This document shows positions 1 to 8,125 of a stretch of 64,000 bases of DNA, one piece after another (position 1 is the first letter of the stretch; the number at the start of each line of letters is the position of its first letter). Position numbers and translations under genes: made by a program. Source of the DNA: Sediminicoccus sp. KRV36 (lineage in GTDB: Bacteria; Pseudomonadota; Alphaproteobacteria; Acetobacterales; Acetobacteraceae); assembly GCF_023243115.1 (NCBI RefSeq), contig NZ_CP085081.1:3927001-3991000 (forward strand), written 5' to 3'. The notes below the pieces were generated by a model. It saw nothing but the letters and a program-made list of their open reading frames with translations. It had not been told where the DNA came from and did not search any database.

Positions 1-2120
1 TTGAAGGCGATATTGGCGGCATCCAGGTTCGGGAAGACCAGGAGGTTGGCGGTGCCCTCCAGCGGCGAATCCGGCACGGCGCGGGCGCGGATCAGCGGCA
101 CCAGCGCGGCATCGGCGTGCATCTCGCCATCCACCTCCAGCTCGGGGGCGGCGGCATGGATCAGCTTGAGGGCCGCGCGCATCTTGCGGGCACTGGGCGC
201 CCCCGAGGCGCCGAAGGAGGAGTGGCTGAGCAGCGCCACCTTGGGCACCAGGCCGAAGCTGCGCACCTGCTCGGCGGCGAGCAGCGTCATCTCGGCGATC
301 TGCGCCGCATTGGGCTCCACCAGCAGATGCGTGTCCACGAAGAACAACGTGCCATTCTGCGTGATCACGGCGGTGCAGGCATAGGCGCGGCTGACCTCGG
401 CCCGGGCGCCGATGATGCCCAGCGCGTGCTCCCACTCGCTCATCCAATCGCCCCGGCCGCCGACGATGGCGGCATCGGCGTGGCCCGCCTCCAGCAGCAG
501 CCCGGCGGCGACGGTGGGGCGCGAGGCAACACGGCGCTCGGCCGCGGCCGGCGTGATCCCGCGCCGGCAGACCTTGGCCTGATACAGCTCGATCAGCGGG
601 GCAAACAGCTCCGGCTGCTCCTCCGGATGCAGCACGCGCACCGATTGGCCCAGCGCCATGCGCAGGCCGAGCGCCTTCAGCTTTGCCTCGATGACCGGCG
701 TGCGGCCGACCAGGATGGGCTCGGCCGTGCCTTCATCCACCACGGTCTGCACGGCGCGCAGCGTGCGCTCATCCTCGCCCTCGGCGAAGACGATGCGGGC
801 GGGGCGGCGGCGGGCCAGTTCCTGCACCGGCCGCATGAGGTTGCCGGAGCGAAAGACGAAGCGCGTGAGGTCGGCACGGTAGGCATCGAAATCCGCGATG
901 GGCCGGCGGGCCACGCCGCTTTCCATCGCGGCACGGGCGACGGCGGGGGCGATCTCCAGGATCAGGCGTGGGTCGAAGGGCTTGGGGATGATGTATTCCG
1001 GGCCAAAGACGGGGGCCGTGCCGCCATAGGCCGCGGCCACCACCTCACTCGCTTCCACCCGCGCCAGGGCCGCAATGGCCTCGACGGCGGCGACCTTCAT
1101 CGCCTCGTTGATGGTCGTCGCGCCGGCATCCAGCGCACCCCGGAAGATGAAGGGGAAGCAGAGGACGTTGTTGACCTGGTTCGGGTAGTCGGTGCGGCCG
1201 GTGGCGACGATGGCATCGGGGCGTGCCGCGCGCACCGCCTCGGGCAGGATTTCCGGGTCGGGGTTGGCCAGGGCCAGCACCAGGGGGCGGGGGGCCAGCT
1301 TGTGCAGCCATTCCCCCTTCAGCACGCGGGGTGCCGAGAGGCCCAGGAAGACATCGGCGCCGTCCAGCACCTCGGGCAGGGTGCGGGCATTGGTCTCCTG
1401 CGCGTAGCGGGCCTTGGTCGCGTCCAGCCCTGGACGGCCGGCATAGACCACACCCTCAATGTCACAGATGGTCACGTTCTCGCGCTTCAGGCCCATGGTG
1501 AGCAGCAGGTCGAGGCAGGCGAGAGCGGCCGCCCCGCCCCCGGTATTCACCAGCTTTACATCGGCCAGGTTCTTGCCCTGCAGCAGCAACCCGTTGCGCA
1601 CGGCGGCGGCGACGATGATGGCCGTGCCATGCTGGTCATCATGGAAGACCGGGATGTTCATCCGGGCGCGGAGGCGGGCTTCGATCTCGAAGCATTCGGG
1701 CGCCTTGATGTCTTCGAGGTTGATGGCGCCGAAGCTGGGTTCCAGCGCGGCCACGACCTCGACGAAATGGTCGATCTCGGTGGCCTGGACCTCGATATCA
1801 ATGGAATCGATGCCGGCGAAGCGCTTGAAGAGGACGGCCTTGCCCTCCATCACCGGCTTGGAGGCGAGCGGGCCGATATTGCCCAGGCCCAGCACCGCCG
1901 TGCCATTGGTGATGACGGCGACCATGTTGCCGCGCGTGGTGTAGTCCCAGGCCTTGTCCGGATCGGCCGCGATCTCCTCGCAGGCCGCCGCTACGCCCGG
2001 CGAATAGGCGAGCGCGAGGTCCCGCTGGGAGGCCATGCGCTTGGTCGGTTCGATGGCGAGCTTTCCGGGCCGCGGGAAGCGGTGGTAATCCAATGCGGCG
2101 CGGCGGAAATCATCATCCAT
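1..2120 (-). CDS. maeB: NADP-dependent malic enzyme with phosphotransacetylase-like domain, partial (C-terminus off the left edge)
   Basis: Oxidative decarboxylation of malate to pyruvate, linking the TCA cycle to pyruvate and NADPH. The minus-strand frame opens with [18 protein letters not shown] and continues through LAYSPGV and the malic-enzyme block [17 protein letters not shown]. The last codons before the window edge read [17 protein letters not shown], the typical end region of the C-terminal phosphate-acetyltransferase-like domain. About 706 residues are visible of a family that is usually near 760, so only the extreme C-terminus is missing. The ATG at 2120 fits the family start; an in-frame ATG at 2204 would add 28 residues. 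tRNA-Leu lies immediately upstream on the same strand. Confidence 0.93.
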   Translation of the reverse strand, partial: MDDDFRRAALDYHRFPRPGKLAIEPTKRMASQRDLALAYSPGVAAACEEIAADPDKAWDYTTRGNMVAVITNGTAVLGLGNIGPLASKPVMEGKAVLFKRFAGIDSIDIEVQATEIDHFVEVVAALEPSFGAINLEDIKAPECFEIEARLRARMNIPVFHDDQHGTAIIVAAAVRNGLLLQGKNLADVKLVNTGGGAAALACLDLLLTMGLKRENVTICDIEGVVYAGRPGLDATKARYAQETNARTLPEVLDGADVFLGLSAPRVLKGEWLHKLAPRPLVLALANPDPEILPEAVRAARPDAIVATGRTDYPNQVNNVLCFPFIFRGALDAGATTINEAMKVAAVEAIAALARVEASEVVAAAYGGTAPVFGPEYIIPKPFDPRLILEIAPAVARAAMESGVARRPIADFDAYRADLTRFVFRSGNLMRPVQELARRRPARIVFAEGEDERTLRAVQTVVDEGTAEPILVGRTPVIEAKLKALGLRMALGQSVRVLHPEEQPELFAPLIELYQAKVCRRGITPAAAERRVASRPTVAAGLLLEAGHADAAIVGGRGDWMSEWEHALGIIGARAEVSRAYACTAVITQNGTLFFVDTHLLVEPNAAQIAEMTLLAAEQVRSFGLVPKVALLSHSSFGASGAPSARKMRAALKLIHAAAPELEVDGEMHADAALVPLIRARAVPDSPLEGTANLLVFPNLDAANIAF

Positions 2121-2214
2121 GGCGAAGGCCCTTTTGAACCGGGCCAAGATGCGGGGTTCCGGCATGCGCCGCAACAGGTGGCGCGGAGCAGCGGCGGATG
2201 ACATCTGAAGGGAA

Positions 2215-2300
2215 TGGTGCGGTCGAGAAGATTCGAACTTCCAAGGGGTTTCCCCCACCAGCACCTCAAGCTGGCGTGTCTACCATTCCACCACGACCGC
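2215..2300 (-). tRNA. tRNA-Leu (anticodon GAG)
   Basis: An 86-nt cloverleaf on the minus strand. The acceptor stem GCGGTCG (2300 to 2294) pairs with CGACCGC near the 3' end. The anticodon arm is CCAGC-TTGAGGT-GCTGG, giving anticodon GAG, and there is a long variable arm typical of leucine tRNAs. The T-loop reads TTCGAAT. The discriminator is A, and the terminal CCA is encoded (2217-2215). It sits between the malic enzyme gene and the oppositely oriented lipB. Confidence 0.96.
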
Positions 2301-2320
2301 AGACGAGAGCGTCCTAGCGC

Positions 2321-3031
2321 ATGATCCCGCCCGGTTCAACCGACCCAGATCAATTTCCCCTTGGCCCACCTCCCGAATGGCGCATCAGCGAGGGGCTGAC
2401 CCCCTACCCCGAGGCGCTGGCCGCGATGGAGGCGCGCGTGGCCGCGATCCGCGCGGGCACGGCGCAAGAAGCGGTCTGGCTGGTCGAGCATCCGCCCAGC
2501 TATACCGCCGGCACCAGCGCCAAGCCGGAAGAGCTGATCGAGCAGCGCTTCCCGCATTATGCGGCCGGGCGCGGCGGGCAATGGACCTATCACGGGCCAG
2601 GCCAGCGCACCGCCTATGTCATGCTGGACCTCACGCGCGCGCATGGGCCGGTCAAGCCACGCGATGTGCGCGCCTATGTCCAGGCGCTGGAGGAATGGAT
2701 GATCCGCGCGCTGGACCGCTTCAATATTCGCGGCGAGCGGCGGGAAGGCCGCGTCGGCATCTGGGTGGTGAAGCCGAGGCTCGGGGAGTTCAAGATCGGC
2801 GCCATCGGCGTGCGCGTGACGCGCTGGGTGAGCTGGCACGGAATCGCGCTGAACGTGGAGCCGGATCTCTCGCATTTCGGCGGCATCATCCCCTGCGGCA
2901 TCGCCGAGCATGGCGTGACCAGCCTGCATGACCTGGGCGTGCTGGCGACCATGGCGGAGGCGGATGCCGCGCTGATGGCGACCTGGGCCGAGGTTTTCGG
3001 CCATGCCGGTAGCGGATCAAGCCGGGACTGA
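2321..3031 (+). CDS. lipB: octanoyl-[acyl-carrier-protein]:protein octanoyltransferase
   Basis: Transfers octanoate from acyl-carrier protein to lipoyl domains, the first step of lipoate cofactor assembly. It is 236 residues, close to the family norm. The family signature [11 protein letters not shown] lies near residues 85-95. The catalytic lysine is in [10 protein letters not shown] (K158) and the acyl-thioester cysteine in IIPCGI (C192). The ATG at 2321 is 20 bp from the tRNA 5' end, and no better start is obvious. It appears to be a single-gene unit followed by an extended hairpin. Expected to be cytosolic. Confidence 0.95.
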   Translation: MIPPGSTDPDQFPLGPPPEWRISEGLTPYPEALAAMEARVAAIRAGTAQEAVWLVEHPPSYTAGTSAKPEELIEQRFPHYAAGRGGQWTYHGPGQRTAYVMLDLTRAHGPVKPRDVRAYVQALEEWMIRALDRFNIRGERREGRVGIWVVKPRLGEFKIGAIGVRVTRWVSWHGIALNVEPDLSHFGGIIPCGIAEHGVTSLHDLGVLATMAEADAALMATWAEVFGHAGSGSSRD

Positions 3032-3033
3032 AA

Positions 3034-3096
3034 CGTCACGCCGCATCATCGCCTGCGGGCCACAGCGCGGAATCATTCCGCGGCTGATGTGTGACG
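3034..3096. terminator. extended hairpin downstream of lipB
   Basis: Three bases after the lipB stop, CGTCAC (3034-3039) can pair with GTGACG (3091-3096). Inside this, ATCA pairs with TGAT, and an inner 7-bp stem CGCGGAA-TCA-TTCCGCG occupies 3066-3082. There is no T tract. It may end lipB transcription and insulate the puc promoter, but this is a reading of base pairing only. Confidence 0.4.
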
Positions 3097-3122
3097 GCGC
3101 TTGACAGCCGGGCCTTGCCCGA

Positions 3123-3165
3123 TGTTCCATTTGGTTGACACAACTTGTGTAAATATAAGTTGACA
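3123..3165 (+). promoter_or_regulatory. tandem PpsR/CrtJ-type operators upstream of pucBAC
   Basis: Two sequences match TGT-N12-ACA exactly: TGTTCCATTTGGTTGACA at 3123-3140 and TGTAAATATAAGTTGACA at 3148-3165, separated by 7 bp (25 bp centre to centre). TGT-N12-ACA is the known recognition sequence of PpsR/CrtJ, the aerobic repressor of photosynthesis genes in purple bacteria. Paired sites about 8 bp apart are the classical cooperative arrangement. They lie 184-226 bp before the first puc start codon, so a long leader follows. The repressor gene itself is not in this window. Confidence 0.8.
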
Positions 3166-3348
3166 CACCAGAAGGTCAAGATCCCGATGGGCCCACCCGC
3201 CACCGCAACCACCGCGCGCCGCCCCAAAGCCGCCGGACCCGTGGCGCGCCCGTCCCCGTCTTGCTGCCGGCGCCCGGCGCCACAGCCACGAGGAACCCAG
3301 CATCGGGTTCGCCACGAAACCTGAGACGTCTCCAAAGGAGGGACTTAT

Positions 3349-3504
3349 ATGTCAAGTAATGAAAGCAGAGTCTGGCCCACGGGCCTGACCATCGGTGAGG
3401 CCGAAGAGCTTCACAGCTACATCATCAGCGGGGCGCGCACCTTCGGCTTCATCGCCGCTTGTGCCCATTTCCTCGCCTATACTCTCACCCCCTGGCTGAG
3501 ATAA
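3349..3504 (+). CDS. pucB: light-harvesting complex 2 (LH2) beta subunit
   Basis: A 51-residue antenna polypeptide, too short for many gene finders. It has a polar N-terminus, then LHSYIISGARTFGFIAACAH and FLAYTLTPWLR, the single transmembrane helix of LH beta chains. The histidine in AACAHF (H39) is the expected bacteriochlorophyll ligand. A strong ribosome site AAAGGAGGG lies 6 bases before the ATG. It is followed after 12 bp by pucA. Product: inner (photosynthetic) membrane, pairing with the alpha chain to bind bacteriochlorophyll and carotenoid. Confidence 0.93.
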   Translation: MSSNESRVWPTGLTIGEAEELHSYIISGARTFGFIAACAHFLAYTLTPWLR

Positions 3505-3516
3505 GGAGGCCCACCC

Positions 3517-3759
3517 ATGATCAATGGAAAAATGTGGCTGGTGGTCAAGCCGACCGTCGGCATTCCGCTTATCATCGGTGGCGTGGCGCTGACGGCCCTG
3601 GCCGTTCATGCCTCCATCCTCACCCACACCACCTGGTTCGCCGCCTATTGGCAGGGCAAGGGGACGCGCGCCGCCGCAGCCGCACCCGACACCTCCTCGC
3701 TCGTCGCGCTGATGAAGCCGGGAACCACGGAGGAGTACGCGCGATTGGCCTCGAAATAG
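3517..3759 (+). CDS. pucA: light-harvesting complex 2 (LH2) alpha subunit with extended C-terminus
   Basis: 80 residues. The N-terminus MINGKMWLVVKPTVGIP is typical of LH2 alpha. H31 in LAVHASIL is the B850 bacteriochlorophyll ligand. Residues 39-47 read TWFAAYWQG, so Tyr44 and Trp45 are both present. In well-studied LH2 proteins these bond to the B850 acetyl groups, while B800-820 forms replace them, so a B850-type spectrum is predicted. The protein is longer than the usual 50-60 residues: about 33 Ala/Thr-rich and charged residues follow the membrane segment. The ribosome site AAGGAGG overlaps the pucB stop region. Confidence 0.93.
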   Translation: MINGKMWLVVKPTVGIPLIIGGVALTALAVHASILTHTTWFAAYWQGKGTRAAAAAPDTSSLVALMKPGTTEEYARLASK

Positions 3760-3788
3760 GCCAGCACGCGACTCCAACGCCATGACGG

Positions 3789-3816
3789 GGGGTCGGGACA
3801 GCTTGGTGCCGACCCC
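3789..3816 (+). terminator. intercistronic hairpin between pucA and pucC
   Basis: GGGGTCGG (3789-3796) and CCGACCCC (3809-3816) form a perfect 8-bp stem with a 12-base loop, 29 bases after the pucA stop. The following bases are TCATTCTTCC, only moderately T-rich. Purple-bacterial antenna operons commonly carry such hairpins to stabilise the abundant pucBA message and limit pucC expression. That role is inferred here. Confidence 0.5.
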
Positions 3817-3855
3817 TCATTCTTCCTTCACACGCCAGCGCCGGAATGACGGAGC

Positions 3856-5250
3856 ATGAACCCGCTCACGCGCAAGGTGATCTACACCTGGGCCAGCCTT
3901 GGCCCGCGCTTCCTCCCCTTCGCCGACGCCGCCTCGCCCGAGATGCCGCTCTCCCGCCTGCTGCGGCTTTCGCTGTTCCAGGTTTCGGTCGGCATGGCGC
4001 TGGTCCTGCTGATCGGCACGCTGAACCGCGTGATGATCGTGGAACTGAGCGTACCGGCCTCGCTCGTTGCCATCATGCTGTCGCTGCCGCTGGTCTTTGC
4101 GCCCTTCCGCGCGCTGATCGGCTTCCGCTCGGACACGCATCGCTCCTTCCTGGGGTGGCGGCGGGTGCCCTTCATGTGGAGCGGCACCCTCATCCAATTC
4201 GGCGGCCTGGCCATCATGCCCTTCGCGCTGCTGGTGCTGGCGGGCGAGGCCGAGGCAGCCGATGCGCCGCGCTGGATTGGCCTGGCGGGGGCCGGCATCG
4301 CCTTCCTCATGGTGGGGGCCGGGTTGCATACGACGCAGACCGTCGGCCTGGCGCTGGCGACCGACCTCGCCCCCCCCGAGTCGCAGGCCAAGATCGTCGG
4401 CCTCATGTATGTCATGCTGCTGGTGGGGATGATCGGCAGCGCCATCATCTTCGGCGCGCTGCTGGCCGATTTCACGCCGGGCAGGCTGATCCAGGTGATC
4501 CAGGGCTCGGCCGTGGTGACCCTCATTCTCAATGTGATCGCCTTGTGGAAGCAGGAGGCGCGCAACCCCGGCCGCACCGCCTTCCACCTGCCGGAGCCGA
4601 GCTTCCGCGAATCCTGGGGCAGCTTCATCGAGGGCGAGCACGCGCTGCGGCGGCTTGCGGCCCTCGGCCTCGGCACCGCCGCCTTCTCCATGCAGGATGT
4701 GCTGCTGGAGCCCTATGGCGGACAAATCCTGAAACTCTCCGTCTCGGCCACCACCACCCTGACGGCGAGCCTGGCCTTTGGCGGGCTGGTGGGGTTCAGC
4801 TACGCCTCACGCGTGCTCAGCCGCGGCACGGACCCGTTCCGGATGGCCAGCAACGGGGCGCTGTTCGGCATACCCGGCTTCGCCCTGGTGACCCTGGCGG
4901 CCCCACTGCACGCGCCGGCCTTGTTTGCCCTGGGCGTGCTGCTGATCGGCTTCGGCGGGGGGTTGTTCAGCCACGGGACACTGACCGCCACCATGAACCT
5001 GGCCCCGCGCGACCAGGTGGGACTGGCACTGGGCGCCTGGGGTGCCGTCCAAGCCACCGCCGCGGGTGTGGCGATGGCCCTGGGCGGCGTGATGCGGGAT
5101 GTGGTGACCAGCTGGGCCGGGCCTAAGGGGAATGGGCCGATGCTGGGCTATGCCAGCGTGTACGCGCTGGAAATCACGCTGCTGCTGGCGGCGGTGGTGG
5201 TGATGCTGCCGCTGCTGCGGCGGCGCGGAGTGGCGGCGCAGGTGGTTTGA
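3856..5250 (+). CDS. pucC: PucC-family LH2 assembly protein (bacteriochlorophyll-delivery branch of the MFS)
   Basis: 464-residue polytopic membrane protein with about twelve hydrophobic segments. Its recognisable family blocks are LSLFQVSVGMALVLLIGTLNR, the loop FRALIGFRSDTHRSFLGWRRVP and TTQTVGLALATDLAPPE. PucC/LhaA/Bch2 proteins are needed for assembly of antenna complexes. The position directly behind pucBA, 96 bp downstream across a hairpin, supports the LH2-specific PucC role. The ATG at 3856 has ACGGAG upstream. A longer ATG at 3846 is in another frame. No photosynthesis reaction-centre or bch genes are in the window. Confidence 0.9.
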   Translation: MNPLTRKVIYTWASLGPRFLPFADAASPEMPLSRLLRLSLFQVSVGMALVLLIGTLNRVMIVELSVPASLVAIMLSLPLVFAPFRALIGFRSDTHRSFLGWRRVPFMWSGTLIQFGGLAIMPFALLVLAGEAEAADAPRWIGLAGAGIAFLMVGAGLHTTQTVGLALATDLAPPESQAKIVGLMYVMLLVGMIGSAIIFGALLADFTPGRLIQVIQGSAVVTLILNVIALWKQEARNPGRTAFHLPEPSFRESWGSFIEGEHALRRLAALGLGTAAFSMQDVLLEPYGGQILKLSVSATTTLTASLAFGGLVGFSYASRVLSRGTDPFRMASNGALFGIPGFALVTLAAPLHAPALFALGVLLIGFGGGLFSHGTLTATMNLAPRDQVGLALGAWGAVQATAAGVAMALGGVMRDVVTSWAGPKGNGPMLGYASVYALEITLLLAAVVVMLPLLRRRGVAAQVV

Positions 5251-5268
5251 GGGCTTGGGCTTGTCCCC

Positions 5269-5329
5269 CCGGGAGGCTCTGCCTCCCGGACCCTCCGCCG
5301 GGGTCCGTGGCGGACCCCGGACCCCGCCT
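5269..5329 (-). repeat. dispersed two-hairpin GC-rich repeat, copy 1
   Basis: Read on the minus strand, the element starts AGGCGGGGTCCGGGG. It then forms stem 1 CCGGGGTCCG-CCA-CGGACCCCGG (5320-5298), a short linker, and stem 2 CCGGGAGGC-AGA-GCCTCCCGG (5289-5269). It begins 18 bp after the pucC stop with stem 2 nearest the gene. It has the same layout as the copies at 6450-6508, 12009-12055 and 52072-52118, with different but still paired stem bases. It may serve as a bidirectional terminator or a REP-like element. Confidence 0.75.
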
Positions 5330-5430
5330 CACTCTGGTGCCACTCTTTTCTTCGTACGGCAGAGGTTTATGGCACGGCAGCCTGCCCGAGTGATTCTTTG
5401 GACAATTGTGGAGGCTGACGAGGCAGGTGA

Positions 5431-5529
5431 TCTGGTTCCGTTGCTATTGTTACTGACTCAGATCAGACGGATCGTTCAGCCGAATTCAACATTGAAAAAA
5501 TGGATAAAGGCGATATCATTCGCGTATGA
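5431..5529 (+). other. possible 3' remnant of an upstream coding region in the AT-rich island
   Basis: An open frame with no good start encodes about 32 residues ending IEKMDKGDIIRV. Its TGA overlaps the ATG of the next frame as ATGA (5526-5529), the arrangement of translationally coupled genes. Two TGA codons lie just upstream (5416, 5428), so any original gene is truncated. This is weak evidence and the stretch could be chance. Confidence 0.25.
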
Positions 5530-6380
5530 ACGAAACCGAGCGAGAAGTTATCATTCTAAACTCAGCTTGGGAGATGATTGATGGCATGGTTAATTGGCAA
5601 AACTTTGAAAAATCTGGTTCGTTGGAGTTGACCGAATTAAGATTTCAGAGCTCGATACATGCTAAATTCTTTTTGATACTTCTTGGGGATTTTCTCTCTC
5701 AAATAAAGTCATTTAGAGGCGACGCTGTACCGCTTGGTTTAAAGCCTGTTCCCAGCAATGCAAAGCCAGCTGACCTTACATTCCTCTTCCATCTGAGGCA
5801 GGTTTGCGCAAATCCTAAGCTTGGGGTGGATCCAACCCAGCTATCCCTGCAAGTTGAGACTTTCGCGAGTTGGCTAGAGACCAAGTTTACCGCCGACCAA
5901 GTATATTTAAGTCATATCGGTATTTGCACAGATCCACTGATTGAACGCTACAGATATCTCAAAATCTGCGGTGATATTGCAAAGCATAATTTAGCAAGAC
6001 TATCAACTAATATAAAATATATTAGAAAAATCCTGTACAAATCGGGACATAACATCGAAGAGTAATATGCCTACTTAGTAGTCGAAGAATTTTTTGAATA
6101 GTTTTTCCAAAATGTATTCATTTACCATGCAAGCTATATAGGCGAACTGCTAAACAACATTCGATTTTTCTTGTATATTTATTTACAAGATCATTATCAT
6201 AAATCGACATATTTTGTTGAGAATGGCAAGGCAAACCCACCACAATATCGCTATCGCGTACCGTCTGAAATTACTCAACCTATAGCTAAGGCCATGTACT
6301 GGGATTTGATGAACAGGATCAGGTCAAAGCCATACATAGATAAATTTACCGTGAATAATTTTCTTAAAGAGAGATATTGA
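5526..6380 (+). pseudogene. hypothetical protein gene interrupted by two in-frame stop codons
   Basis: The first open segment (5526-6065, 179 residues from MNETEREVIILNSAWEMI) and a second (6171-6380, ending FTVNNFLKERY) lie in the same reading frame. Reading through TAA at 6063-6065 and TAG at 6099-6101 gives one coherent 285-codon frame. The joining stretch, around residues 180-215, looks as protein-like as its surroundings: YLVVEEFFE, stop, FFQNVFIYH. Two nonsense mutations therefore best explain it. The family is not recognised. No membrane segment is clear. The segment rich in Tyr, Trp and Arg (residues about 240-285) seems the most conserved-looking part. Codon use is AT-rich, unlike its neighbours. 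Confidence 0.7.
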
Positions 6381-6449
6381 CTGTTTTCGTTGGGTGCCGG
6401 GTCGGACGATCCGGCTTGTAGGTAACTTGCTGCCTATCGGCTGAAGTCC

Positions 6450-6508
6450 AGGCGGGGTCCGGGGTGACACTGTCACCCCGGCGGGGGTTCGGGGGCAGCG
6501 CCCCCGAA
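6450..6508 (+). repeat. dispersed two-hairpin GC-rich repeat, copy 2
   Basis: Starts AGGCGGGGTCCGGGG as in copy 1. Stem 1 is CCGGGGTGAC-ACT-GTCACCCCGG (6459-6481). Stem 2 is TTCGGGGGC-AGC-GCCCCCGAA (6488-6508). Compared with copy 1, the inner stem-1 bases TCCG/CGGA are replaced by TGAC/GTCA, so both arms changed together. It ends 8 bp before the stop of the minus-strand helicase, again with stem 2 nearest the gene. Confidence 0.75.
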
Positions 6509-6516
6509 AGCGTTGC

Positions 6517-7884
6517 TTAACGCCCGCGCGCCATGAACCCGCGCGGCGCCGAGGACGGCGCGCTGGGCCGCTTGCGCCCCGCATCGCTGATCGGCTTCAC
6601 GTAGGAGCGTTGCTCGGACGGCCGGCTGGGCGAACCGCGGTGTTCCTCGCGGGCGCCGCGATGCTCTTCGCGCTTCGGCGCCCGGTTCTGCTGCGGGGCC
6701 TGGCGGCCGCGCTGCGGGCGTGTCGGCACGGCGCGGTCGTTCAGCGGCACCGTCGGGTTCTGGCGGCGGTCTTCGCTGTCGATCTTCTGGCGCGTCAGCT
6801 TTTCGATGGCGCGCAGCAGGCCGACTTCGTCCGGGGCAACGAGCGCGATGGCCATGCCCGAAGCGCCGGCGCGCGCGGTGCGGCCGATGCGATGGACATA
6901 GGTCTCCGGCACTTCCGGCAGCTCGTGCTGGATGACGTGCGTCACCTCCGGCACGTCAATGCCGCGGGCGGCGATGTCGGTCGCGACCAGCACCGGCGCG
7001 CGGCCGGACTTGAACTCGGCGAGCGCGCGCTCGCGCTGGGACTGGCCCTTATTGCCATGGATGGCATTGGCGGCGATGCCGTCATCGGCCAGCGACTTCA
7101 CGATCTTGTCCGCGCCATGCTTGGTGCGGGAGAAGATGAGGACGCGGCCCACACCCTCACCGCGCAGAATGCCGGTCAGGGCGGCGCGCTTGCCCGAGCC
7201 ATCGAGGAAGATGACCTTCTGGTTCACGCGCTCGGCGGTGGTGGAAACAGGCGTCACTTCGACGCGAACGGGCTCGATCAGCATGTCGGCGGCCAGGCGC
7301 GCGATATCCGGCGGCATGGTCGCGCTGAAGAACATCGTGCGCCGCACCTTGGGCACCTGCGCCACGATCTTGCGGATGGCCGGCAGGAAGCCCTGGTCGA
7401 GCATCTGGTCGGCTTCGTCCAGCACCAGGATCTGGGTGTGGTCCAGGCGGGCATGCTTGGTGCCCATATGGTCCATCAGGCGGCCCGGCGTGGCCACCAG
7501 CACGTCCACGCCGCGGGCCAGGGCCCGCTGCTGCGGCACATGGCCGACGCCGCCAAAGACGGTAGCGACCGAGAAGCCCATGTGGCGGCCATAGGTCTTG
7601 AAGCTTTCCGCGATCTGCGAAGCCAGTTCGCGCGTCGGGCTCAGCACCAGAACGCGGCAGCCGCCGCGCGGCGGGTGGCCGCCGGTGAGCGCCAGCTGGT
7701 GCAGGATGGGCAGGGCGAAGGCGGCGGTCTTGCCGGTGCCGGTCTGCGCGATGCCCAGGATGTCACGGCCCTGGAGTGCGGCCGGGATGGCCTGGCTCTG
7801 GATCGGGGTGGGCGTGGTGTAGCCGGCCTGTTCGAGGGCGCTCAGCAGGAGCGGATTGAGGCCGAGTTCGTTGAAAGTGGTCAT
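6517..7884 (-). CDS. DEAD-box ATP-dependent RNA helicase (RhlE-like)
   Basis: 455 residues. The Q motif is around residues 22-30. Motif I AQTGTGKT is at 46-53, motif Ia PTRELA at 83-88, DEAD at 156-159, SAT at 187-189 and motif VI HRIGRTAR at 331-338. The last 75 or so residues form a basic, Arg/Pro/Gln-rich tail of the kind that binds RNA. Such helicases remodel rRNA or mRNA in the cytosol, often in ribosome assembly or cold adaptation. The exact subfamily is inferred from overall similarity to RhlE. Its 3' end faces the AT-rich island. Confidence 0.92.
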   Translation of the reverse strand: MTTFNELGLNPLLLSALEQAGYTTPTPIQSQAIPAALQGRDILGIAQTGTGKTAAFALPILHQLALTGGHPPRGGCRVLVLSPTRELASQIAESFKTYGRHMGFSVATVFGGVGHVPQQRALARGVDVLVATPGRLMDHMGTKHARLDHTQILVLDEADQMLDQGFLPAIRKIVAQVPKVRRTMFFSATMPPDIARLAADMLIEPVRVEVTPVSTTAERVNQKVIFLDGSGKRAALTGILRGEGVGRVLIFSRTKHGADKIVKSLADDGIAANAIHGNKGQSQRERALAEFKSGRAPVLVATDIAARGIDVPEVTHVIQHELPEVPETYVHRIGRTARAGASGMAIALVAPDEVGLLRAIEKLTRQKIDSEDRRQNPTVPLNDRAVPTRPQRGRQAPQQNRAPKREEHRGAREEHRGSPSRPSEQRSYVKPISDAGRKRPSAPSSAPRGFMARGR

Positions 7885-8125
7885 GATAAATCCAGCTGCG
7901 CGGCGCGCATGGCGGGCCGCGGGAGTTCAGGGTTGGACACCCCGCGTGGCTGGGCTGATCCGGGAGATACATCGAAGGGTCCGGCAGTTCGGCTGCCTGG
8001 TGGCGCTTCAGTCAGACCGAAGCACGGCGCCGCTCACGCGGCCGGAACCTGGCGAGCATGCATGCCCGCTTGATGCAGGCTGTATGGTGCATCGCAAAAC
8101 AAAGCGCAAGCAGATTCGCAGCGCC

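Larger units (their letters stand above)
5330..6449. other. AT-rich island bounded by inverted GC-rich repeats
   Basis: About 1.1 kb, especially 5460-6400, is visibly AT-rich and sits in an otherwise very GC-rich chromosome, between the convergent ends of pucC and a helicase gene. Inverted copies of the two-hairpin repeat lie at both borders (5269-5329 and 6450-6508). Its contents are one broken gene and a possible remnant. No transposase or integrase is present and no target duplication is evident. Composition and decay suggest acquired DNA that is being lost. Confidence 0.75.

Noticed and set aside
3090..3106. Possible third PpsR box
   Set aside because: TGT and ACA are 11, not 12, bases apart, and the ACA belongs to a TTGACA sequence with no matching -10 at normal spacing.
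3187..3324. 45-codon open frame in the puc leader
   Set aside because: Biased Pro/Arg composition expected of GC-rich noncoding DNA, no clear ribosome site and no recognisable family; kept only as a possible leader peptide.
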